A DNA stretch of 52,149 bases from an uncultured Verrucomicrobiota bacterium (lineage in GTDB: Bacteria; Verrucomicrobiota; Verrucomicrobiia; Limisphaerales; UBA8199): NCBI GenBank assembly GCA_903873945.1, contig CAIQQM010000025.1, forward strand, positions 1 to 52,149, given 5' to 3'. Below, in pieces: positions 19,020 through 29,034 of this stretch (the stretch's first letter is position 1; every line of letters starts with the position of its first letter). The position numbers and the translations under genes were made by a program. The notes beneath the pieces were generated by a model. That model saw nothing but the letters and a program-made list of their open reading frames with translations, was not told where the DNA came from and searched no databases.

Positions 19020-19330
19020 CATGCCAAGAGGCGCAAAGGCGCTAGAAGAAACGCCACGGATTGCGGAAGGGATTTAGCCACAGATTGCACAGATGGCACG
19101 GATTTCCGGGGTCGGAATTTAACGCTAAGACGCAAAGGCGCAAAGAACGCTAGAAGAAAAGCAGGCCACGGATTCAGGAACGAAAAAATAGGGGGCGAAA
19201 ACGGAATTCCAGCCACGGAGTAAACACAGGCCGAGCGTCGGCCTCGCATAAACACGGATTTTTCACAGGAGGGAAACAAACCTCGAACAGGAATTTAACG
19301 CAAAGGGGGTCCAAGCTGGACGCGGCAAGA
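19020..19330. repeat. Intergenic repeat mosaic ('gccacggatt', 'cgcaaaggcgcaaag' words)
   Basis: GGCCGA-gcg-TCGGCC (19229-19243) followed by the same 'tcgcataaacacggatt' text as 620-640; multiple 'cacggatt' and 'gcaaaggcgc' copies. Confidence 0.6.
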
Positions 19331-19408
19331 TTTTGTTTGCAAGGTGAAGAGATCAGTATTGAATTTACGGTGACAGGCGGTTATTTATCATTCGTGCGCG
19401 GAGCATTA

Positions 19409-19858
19409 ATGTGGTTGCTATTGGTTTGCTGTCTTGCGGCAACGCTGACGGCACAGGCAGCAACGGGACGAGTGATCAAGGTGCTTCCCGAGTACCTGGA
19501 CCTCAAAGGGCGCAACATGACTTATCCCACGCTCTACGACCGCGATGCCTACCAGGTGACGCTGCGGCGGCACCCGGAGCAACGATCCGGACTCCGGTTT
19601 TACGTACAATGGAAGACCAAGGGAACCGTGGCGGGGCCGATCAAGATCCGGATCGAATTGAAGGGCATCATGCAAGGAAACCAGCCGAAGCAACTCGTGC
19701 TCGAAAGCGCGGGCTCCCCGGGCGGATGGTTCAGCCATTGGACGGATTTCACGCTCAGCGGCAATGATTACAAGAACTTCGGCGAGGTGACGGCGTGGCG
19801 GGCGACGTTATGGGAGGGCAACCAACTTCTGGGGGAACAGAAATCGTTTCTATGGTGA
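19409..19858 (+). CDS. Exported hypothetical protein
   Basis: Signal peptide 'MWLLLVCCLAATLTAQAATG'; end overlaps the next start (ATG at 19852). Confidence 0.6.
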   Translation: MWLLLVCCLAATLTAQAATGRVIKVLPEYLDLKGRNMTYPTLYDRDAYQVTLRRHPEQRSGLRFYVQWKTKGTVAGPIKIRIELKGIMQGNQPKQLVLESAGSPGGWFSHWTDFTLSGNDYKNFGEVTAWRATLWEGNQLLGEQKSFLW

Positions 19859-20910
19859 ACCTTGGGGTGAACCGGGTTTTTGCCGCGCTGGCTTCCGCCG
19901 TTCTCATTTCGCTTACGGGTCTTTCCCAACCGACAACTTCGAACTTTACCGCGACCGGCCACTTGACGTCCGAGGCCAGCCAACTCATTGGCGAGACCAA
20001 TGCCATCGTCGGCAAAGTCGCAGAGGTCGCCTACAGGCCAGCCGTTACTTTCCTTAACCTGGACAAGCTATATCCCAACACGCCGTTTCGCGGTGTGATC
20101 TTTGCGGAGAAGACAAACCAATTCGGCGATTTGGGGAAATTGAGGGGCCGGACAGTCTTAATCAGCGGCAAGATTAATTTATTCCATGGCAAGCCAGAGG
20201 TTGTGCTCGACAACACGAATCAGTTGGAGGTTTTGGACGACGCGAGCACGCCGGTTGGAACTGATAGCGCCCGCCTGAAGGAGCCACCCGGCTCCGCCAC
20301 CGCCGGGAGGACCGCCACGCCAGTCCAGCCAACCCCGAGCGCCGGGCAAACTGACGCATCCGCTCACGCGCGAGATAACAGTTGGGGCGCGGCGAGCTGG
20401 TGGATCGCCGGCGCGCTGGTCAGCATCGCCATTTTGTTGGGGTGGCTGGTGGTCAGTTTCCAACGCAGCGTGCTGGCAGCGCCGCGAGCACTTATGCCCG
20501 CGTCTATGCTCAGCCTGCCGCCGGGAACCGAAACCGATCCGGGCAACACCTTGCGCGCGCTCGCCGCCAGCGCTTTGAGCGAGCCGGGGGCGGAAGCGCT
20601 CCGCGAAAAAATAGCGTCGGACCTCACGGCGTTTGCGAAGCAGAGGCTGGTGCAGGGACTTTACTCGCAACGGAAGGAGCTCGCCGACACGCAACAAAAG
20701 GCGGCAGCGGAGATGAGTGAATTGGAGGAGCGGCTGGAGAGGATTCACGCACCGCTGCAGGATCGTTTGCAGGCATACGAAGCGCGGATCAACGAACTTG
20801 AAAAGGAATTGGCGCGGAAAGGCGAGGAAAACCGCGAACTGATCAAGGCGAAAATACAGGTGACGCAAAAGCAGATGGCGGCGGTCAAAGGCAGAATGGA
20901 TCTGAATTAG
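19852..20910 (+). CDS. Exported/membrane protein with OB-fold-like domain, TM and C-terminal coiled coil
   Basis: 'GKVAEVAYRPAVTFLNLDKLYPNTPFRGVIF...LRGRTVLISGKINLFHGKPEVVLDN', TM 'WWIAGALVSIAILLGWLVVSF', then Glu/Lys-rich coiled coil. Confidence 0.6.
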   Translation: MVNLGVNRVFAALASAVLISLTGLSQPTTSNFTATGHLTSEASQLIGETNAIVGKVAEVAYRPAVTFLNLDKLYPNTPFRGVIFAEKTNQFGDLGKLRGRTVLISGKINLFHGKPEVVLDNTNQLEVLDDASTPVGTDSARLKEPPGSATAGRTATPVQPTPSAGQTDASAHARDNSWGAASWWIAGALVSIAILLGWLVVSFQRSVLAAPRALMPASMLSLPPGTETDPGNTLRALAASALSEPGAEALREKIASDLTAFAKQRLVQGLYSQRKELADTQQKAAAEMSELEERLERIHAPLQDRLQAYEARINELEKELARKGEENRELIKAKIQVTQKQMAAVKGRMDLN

Positions 20911-20919
20911 AGCCTGAGT

Positions 20920-21981
20920 TCAGGCGCGCCGCTTTTCCTGGGTACGGAGGGCTTGTTCGTAACATTGCAGGGCTTCGTCAAAACGTTCCATGCGATTACA
21001 CAACCCGCCTTTATAAAGGTAGGCAATGGTCAAGGAGTTATCAGCGGCGATCGCGCGATCGTAGCATACAAGCGCCTCGTCCAACTTCCGTAACCGTTCG
21101 AGCGCGGCTCCTTTTTTCACCAGCGCTTCCGGATGGCTGGCGTCGATGGCCAGAAGCTCGTCGAAACATGCCAGGGCAGCTTCGGTCTGGTCAAGATTGA
21201 GCAGGGACTGGCCCTTGCCCAGGAGCACGGTGATACGGGCCGAGCCCGTGGGAGCAGCGGAATCCTCCGGGACGGGGGAAGTTGCCTCGCCATTGGGTTG
21301 GGTCGGCACGACGACATCGGGTTCGGTTCCGGCCGAGAGGCGTTCGTTCAAAGTGGGCCTGGCGGCGTGTTCGAGTTCAAAGATACGTTTTTCGAGGCGC
21401 TCGAGGGCGCCCCGCAACCTCAAATTCGATTGCTCCGCCGACCGCACGGAGACCAAGTGCGGCTCCCCGGGGCCGAGAGCAGCGATAGCGGGTCCAAAGC
21501 CAAGCGCATGAGCGGCAGGCAATGACGCTGAAACTTCCGCCAGCCGGCCGACCGTCCGCCACTGGAACCAGGCCATGAGTAACATCGCCAGGAAGCCAAT
21601 TGCGGCGAAGGAGCCGGCAACGAGGAGCATCACGCGATTGGAGCTTTGGAGCACCTCGAGTTCCCTAGCGCGCTGAGAGGCGAGCGATTGGTCGATGGTT
21701 TGCAAGCGAACGGCAAAGGTCTCAGCATTTCGCGCGGCAGCGGCATTGGCCTCTTCACGATTGCGCTCGATGGCGAGCCGGGCGGCATGAAGCTGTTCCT
21801 GGATCTGGAGGAAAGAACGCAGCATGTCCTGCGAGTTTGTTTCCTCGACTTTTGACGGAGGCAGCACGGGGGGACTGGTTTCCGCCCCCCATGTGGTCGA
21901 GGGCAAGGAGGCAAGGAAGACAAGCGAAACGACGAAACAGCGAGCGAAGAGGGTTAGGCAGTTCATAGTGCGAAGCGGCAT
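20920..21981 (-). CDS. Tetratricopeptide-repeat membrane protein
   Basis: TPR units 'ALACFDELLAIDASHPEALVKKGAALERLRKLDEALVCYDRAIAADNSLTIAYLYKGGLCNRMERFDEALQCYEQAL'. Confidence 0.8.
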   Translation of the reverse strand: MPLRTMNCLTLFARCFVVSLVFLASLPSTTWGAETSPPVLPPSKVEETNSQDMLRSFLQIQEQLHAARLAIERNREEANAAAARNAETFAVRLQTIDQSLASQRARELEVLQSSNRVMLLVAGSFAAIGFLAMLLMAWFQWRTVGRLAEVSASLPAAHALGFGPAIAALGPGEPHLVSVRSAEQSNLRLRGALERLEKRIFELEHAARPTLNERLSAGTEPDVVVPTQPNGEATSPVPEDSAAPTGSARITVLLGKGQSLLNLDQTEAALACFDELLAIDASHPEALVKKGAALERLRKLDEALVCYDRAIAADNSLTIAYLYKGGLCNRMERFDEALQCYEQALRTQEKRRA

Positions 21982-22157
21982 GAAAAAGGAAAAGCGCCGG
22001 TGAGCACATTCAGAGTCAAAGGTGGTGGTTTGTTCATGTCGAGCTTAGTTTTGAGAGTGTGGATGAGGGCGACGGATGTCAAGCAAAGTGACCGGCAAGC
22101 AAGCCCGGGACTTGCGGCAGTGCCGCCAGAGCGCCAGCGCCACGGCTGACTCATTCG

Positions 22158-23465
22158 TTGACGCCGGGCATGGGGACGATTAGCTTGCGGCGCATGTCCC
22201 GGTTGCCCTTTGAACTGCTGCTGGCGTTGAGGTATCTGCGGCCCAAGAGGACGTTCGTTTCGGTCATCACCTTGATTTCCGTACTGGGCGTCACGCTGGG
22301 AGTTGCGGTGCTGATTATTGTCATCAGCGTCATGAGCGGGTTCGACCAGCAGTTAAGGGAAAAAATCCTCGGCTTCAACCCGCATCTCAAAGTATTCGAG
22401 CGGAACCGGAGCATGAAGGATTACGCGCGGGTTCTGGGAGTGGTGGTATCGAACCGGCAGGTCAAAGCGGTTGCGCCCTATGTCATGGAGCAGGTGCTGG
22501 TGGAGACCGAGCCGGCAAGCGGGCAATCGCAAGTCGGCGCCCCCTGGGTGCGAGGCCTCACGCCCCGGCTGGAGACCAACATCAGCATTTTGCCGCAGAG
22601 CATCGTGGAAGGGAGTTTTGAAGTTAAAGGGCGGGGGTTGCTGATCGGGACCGAATTTGCCCGCAACATGAATTTAACGGTGGGGGACCGGGTCATGATT
22701 TATTCCCCAAGCGACCTGCGAAAATGGAGGGAAAGCGCCGGCAAGGAAGGGGGGAAAGTCCCCGTGCCGCCCGAGTACGACGTGCGGGGGATTTTCGATG
22801 TTGGCTACTACGAATACAACCTGTCATTCATCGTAACGTCGCTGCGGGACGCCCAGGAGCTGTATGACCTGGATGACAGCGTGCATGGGTTGATGGTGAT
22901 GCTGCGCGACCCGTACCAGGCACCGGCGGTGCAGCGGGAACTGGCACTTGCGCTCGGGCCGGAATACCGAACAACCACCTGGATGCAGGAGAACGCGAAC
23001 CTGTTGAGCGCTTTGATGGTGGAGAAGAACGTGATGTTCTACCTGCTGTTCTTCATCATGATTGTGGCGGCGTTATGCATTTTGAGCGCCCTAATCACGT
23101 TCGTGGTGCAGAAGACGCGCGAAATCGGAATGCTCAAGGCGCTAGGAGCGACGGACCTCCAGGTAGCGGGGCTTTTCCTCAGCCAAGGGGCGTTTGTCGG
23201 CATAGTGGGCGTGGTAGCAGGATTTGGATTAGGCATGCTGGCGCTGGGATACCGGAACGAGTTTCTGCACCTGATGGATCGCCTGACGGGTTTTGAGCTA
23301 TTTCCGGCTTCGATTTACGGTTTCACCGAATTGCCGGCATTGATTGTGCCACGGGATATTATGCTGATCTGCGGCAGCGCCCTGGTGGTATGCCTCCTGG
23401 GCGGAGTGATTCCCGCCTGGCGCGCGGGGCGGCTGAAACCCGTGGAGGCGCTGCGCTATGAATGA
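22158..23465 (+). CDS. LolC/E-type lipoprotein-releasing ABC transporter permease
   Basis: 'LRYLRPKRTFVSVITLISVLGVTLGVAVLIIVISVMSGF', 'FVVQKTREIGMLKALGATDLQVAGLFLSQG', '[11 protein letters not shown]'. Confidence 0.9.
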   Translation: MTPGMGTISLRRMSRLPFELLLALRYLRPKRTFVSVITLISVLGVTLGVAVLIIVISVMSGFDQQLREKILGFNPHLKVFERNRSMKDYARVLGVVVSNRQVKAVAPYVMEQVLVETEPASGQSQVGAPWVRGLTPRLETNISILPQSIVEGSFEVKGRGLLIGTEFARNMNLTVGDRVMIYSPSDLRKWRESAGKEGGKVPVPPEYDVRGIFDVGYYEYNLSFIVTSLRDAQELYDLDDSVHGLMVMLRDPYQAPAVQRELALALGPEYRTTTWMQENANLLSALMVEKNVMFYLLFFIMIVAALCILSALITFVVQKTREIGMLKALGATDLQVAGLFLSQGAFVGIVGVVAGFGLGMLALGYRNEFLHLMDRLTGFELFPASIYGFTELPALIVPRDIMLICGSALVVCLLGGVIPAWRAGRLKPVEALRYE

Positions 23466-24135
23466 ACCGCTGCTAACAGCGAAAGGCATTCACAAGACCT
23501 ATGTGCTGGGCCAGCGGTCGCTGGAAGTCTTGCGGGGAGTGGACGTGGAAATAAGGCGGGGCGATTTTCTAGCGCTGCGCGGGGCGTCAGGCGCCGGCAA
23601 GAGCACGCTGCTCCACCTGTTGGGAGGCCTGGATTCACCCACGGAAGGCGGGGTCTGGCTGGCGGGGCGGAACCTGGCCACGCTTTCGCGGTTGGAATTG
23701 GCGCGATTGCGCAATAAGGACGTGGGGTTCATTTTTCAAGCCTATTATCTGCTACCGGAACTGGACGCGCTGGAGAATGTTTGTTTGCCAGCGCGCATGG
23801 CTCGCACGGCGCCGGCTGAGGCAGAAGCCCGCGGCCGGGAGTTGCTGGCGCGGGTTGGCCTGAAAGACCGGCTGGAACACAAGCCTTACGAACTTTCTGG
23901 CGGCGAACAGCAACGCGTCGCCATTGCGCGGGCACTGATTAACGAGCCGGATTTGATCCTGGCGGATGAACCGACCGGCAACCTGGATTCGCACACCGGG
24001 GACGAGATTCTCGAACTGCTCTACGCCCTGCGAACGGAAAGGCAAGCCACACTGGTGATGGCCACACACGACGCCAAAGTGGCGGCGAGGGCCCCGAAGG
24101 TGGTGGAACTCGTGGACGGACAGATCCAGCATTGA
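23458..24135 (+). CDS. lolD: LolD-type ABC transporter ATP-binding protein
   Basis: Walker A 'GASGAGKST', signature '[15 protein letters not shown]', Walker B '[12 protein letters not shown]'. Confidence 0.92.
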   Translation: MNEPLLTAKGIHKTYVLGQRSLEVLRGVDVEIRRGDFLALRGASGAGKSTLLHLLGGLDSPTEGGVWLAGRNLATLSRLELARLRNKDVGFIFQAYYLLPELDALENVCLPARMARTAPAEAEARGRELLARVGLKDRLEHKPYELSGGEQQRVAIARALINEPDLILADEPTGNLDSHTGDEILELLYALRTERQATLVMATHDAKVAARAPKVVELVDGQIQH

Positions 24136-24201
24136 GCGGAAACCAAGGGGAGTCAAAAGCCCGTTGAAAATTCATTTCGCCACGGCTACGTTCACGACGG
24201 C

Positions 24202-25080
24202 ATGCTAGAAGACCGGCAGTATATGCGGCAGACGCCGCCTGGATTCCAACTGACAGCGACGATGGCGCTGCTGATAGCGAATGCTGCCGCCTATATTCTC
24301 CAACTCAGCCTGGAAAGATTTTCAAGTTTGCCGGTTGACGGTTATTTTGCCTTGAGCCTACCCGGCCTCCGGCATGGTTACGTGTGGCAGTTGCTGACGT
24401 ACCAGTTCATGCACGGAGGCTGGCTGCACCTGCTGGTCAACTGCTGGGCCATTTACGTTTTCGGACGAGAAGTTGAAGAGACGTTTGGCCGCGCCAAATT
24501 TCTCACGCTCTATTTTTCCAGCGGTGTGATCGGGGGATTGGTCCAGGCCCTGGCGGGCGTGTTACTGGGCGGCCGGTTCGCCGCGCCGGTCGTGGGGGCT
24601 TCAGCCGGCGCTTTCGGGCTCATCGCCGCATATGCCGTGCTTTACCCGGAGAGGCCGCTGATGCTGCTGTTGTTTTTCATCATCCCGGTGAGCCTGCGCG
24701 CCAAATACCTGCTTTTGTTCAGCGGCCTGTTCGCGTTGTTCGGGATGGTATTTCCGATGGACAATATTGCCAACGCAGCCCACCTGGGAGGGATGCTGAC
24801 CGGGATTGCCTTTGTGCGGTATTTCCACCTCTGGCACTGGCCGCAGTTCGGCACCAGCCGGACGCCACAACCGAGGCGATTGGTCAAGGTCACCACACTA
24901 AGTTTGGGCATCCCGGGACGGAACACGCATCGGGAGGATGAAGATTCGCCGGCGGAGAAATTTTTGAGCGAAGAAGTCGATCCGATCCTGGACAAGATTT
25001 CCGCGCACGGGATACAGAGCCTGACCGAGCGCGAGCGCAACATCCTGGAGGCGGCCCGGACAAGGATGGCGAAGCGCTGA
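24202..25080 (+). CDS. Rhomboid family intramembrane serine protease
   Basis: 'HGGWLHLLVNCWAIYVFG', 'GASAGAFGLIAAY' (catalytic Ser), 'NAAHLGGMLTGI' (catalytic His). Confidence 0.9.
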   Translation: MLEDRQYMRQTPPGFQLTATMALLIANAAAYILQLSLERFSSLPVDGYFALSLPGLRHGYVWQLLTYQFMHGGWLHLLVNCWAIYVFGREVEETFGRAKFLTLYFSSGVIGGLVQALAGVLLGGRFAAPVVGASAGAFGLIAAYAVLYPERPLMLLLFFIIPVSLRAKYLLLFSGLFALFGMVFPMDNIANAAHLGGMLTGIAFVRYFHLWHWPQFGTSRTPQPRRLVKVTTLSLGIPGRNTHREDEDSPAEKFLSEEVDPILDKISAHGIQSLTERERNILEAARTRMAKR

Positions 25081-25836
25081 ATGGAACTGAAACGCACCGC
25101 ACAACCCGGGGAACCCGCCAGGCGACACCTGCGGCTTTTGATTATGGCGCGCTGCGTCATTTGCGCAGCGGTTTGTCTCGCACGATTTTCCGCGAACAGC
25201 GCGGAGCCGTGGCAAAGCGCGCTGGAAGGAATGCCGCTCGGGACCAAGGTGGCAGAATTGAACCGCACAAACTGTGTCGGCATCATGCTGACGGCCTTCC
25301 AATCGAACGCGGTGGTCAAAGCCTTGATTTTCATGCCCGGCGCGACCGATGAGTTTTACATGTTCCGGCGAGCAAGGGCGAACCTGACCAACCCATCCCC
25401 CACCCTGCTCGATGCAGTCAGCGCGCTAACGAACCAAACGTTCATCCGGGCGACATTTCTTCCCCCGCTGCTTTTGCTGCACACGGACGAAGATCCGATC
25501 GATCCACTGATAGCAGTGGAACATCAACCGACGGCGAGCAAACTGAAACAAGCGCGGTTTTTGCCGCACGCGATCTATAACGATCGGGATTGGGACGCGG
25601 TTCAGCCGAACTTGAAAAAGACGCTCAAGATCGACATCCGTCCGTGGCGGTATTCGCAGGACTCATGGCACTTCTACCGGCACAGCTTTGCCGAGTGGGG
25701 TTTGAGCGGCTGGGAAGCGTTGGAAGCGGCGGCATTTGCCGGGAAAACGAGTTTCACCATCCAGCGAAAGAGAGCGGTATTCCGCGTCGATGGGCGGGTG
25801 CGTTCCGTTCCGAAACTGGATGCGTTTCCGTACTGA
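25081..25836 (+). CDS. Hypothetical protein
   Basis: Contiguous ORF directly after the rhomboid stop. Confidence 0.5.
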   Translation: MELKRTAQPGEPARRHLRLLIMARCVICAAVCLARFSANSAEPWQSALEGMPLGTKVAELNRTNCVGIMLTAFQSNAVVKALIFMPGATDEFYMFRRARANLTNPSPTLLDAVSALTNQTFIRATFLPPLLLLHTDEDPIDPLIAVEHQPTASKLKQARFLPHAIYNDRDWDAVQPNLKKTLKIDIRPWRYSQDSWHFYRHSFAEWGLSGWEALEAAAFAGKTSFTIQRKRAVFRVDGRVRSVPKLDAFPY

Positions 25837-25896
25837 CGCGGGGGCGCGAACAGCCCCTCCCTGCCCCATCCCGCCAGCAACCTCCAGGCAGCCCGT

Positions 25897-28110
<2,214 letters not shown>

Positions 28111-28127
28111 GGCCGGGAGAATCTAAA

Positions 28128-28724
28128 TCAGGAGCCAGAAGCAAGCAACTTAAGGATTCGGTCCAATTGCGCGGCATGCACCTCGAAGCCGGCTTCATTC
28201 CAAATGACATAATCCGCCGAGGCCAATTTTCTTTCGACCGGCCATTGGGCCTGAATGCGCTGGTCAATTTGAGCGGGCGGCCAACCGCGGGCCAGCAGGC
28301 GCTGGCGCTGGGTCGAAGCCGAACAGGCAACGCAAATGGTCGCGTCGAGTTCAGCTTGAGCATTGGTTTCGAAAAGGAGCGGGATCACGACAACGGCAAG
28401 CGGCCGGCCTTCGGCCCGCCATTCATCCATTTTGGCCCGCCAACGTTCACGGATGAGAGGGTGGAGGATACCTTCGAGCTGTTTGCGGGCGGAAGGGTCG
28501 GCAAACACGCGCCGGGCGAGTTCGCCCCGACGAAGGCGGCCATCAGAGCCAATCACGGCATTGCCAAAGGTCTGCCGGACTTCGGCCAGGGCAGGCTGGC
28601 CCGGCTCAACCAGTTCACGGGCAAGGAGGTCGGTATCAACGACAGGCACGCCCCGCTGACGAAGCAATTGATCCGAAGTGGATTTGCCCATGCCGACACC
28701 ACCTGTTAATCCGAGAATTTTCAT
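28128..28724 (-). CDS. coaE: Dephospho-CoA kinase
   Basis: 'MKILGLTGGVGMGKSTSDQLLRQRGVPVVDTDLLARELVEPG'. Start ATG at 28724. Confidence 0.9.
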   Translation of the reverse strand: MKILGLTGGVGMGKSTSDQLLRQRGVPVVDTDLLARELVEPGQPALAEVRQTFGNAVIGSDGRLRRGELARRVFADPSARKQLEGILHPLIRERWRAKMDEWRAEGRPLAVVVIPLLFETNAQAELDATICVACSASTQRQRLLARGWPPAQIDQRIQAQWPVERKLASADYVIWNEAGFEVHAAQLDRILKLLASGS

Positions 28725-28802
28725 CGCTCTATCGCAAGTGGATTCCCACCCGCTTTTCAAGCAATCGGGTTATCGTCCGGGTGGATCGTCCGCACCTCTA
28801 AA

Positions 28803-28901
28803 AAACTTTACCGAAACTTTACCAAAAAAAATACTTCTCCGGTGCGGCCAAATCGTAAGACATTAACTGATAACGACTTGTCAAAAATGTAAAACTTTAC
28901 C
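28803..28901 (-). promoter_or_regulatory. GGTAAAGTTT direct repeats, two phased at 11 bp plus one upstream
   Basis: Exact aaactttacc on + at 28803-28812, 28814-28823 and 28892-28901, upstream of coaE. Confidence 0.5.
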
Positions 28902-29034
28902 ATCTATCCGCCGGTTAAATTTCAAAGCGCGACAAAAGTTAGCCGAGACAGGGATTCGGAGGAGTCCGCCGGCGCCGAAACGACTAAAAGCCTGCGAACG
29001 TTAAGCATCATCGCCTTCTTCACTACGTGATTTC

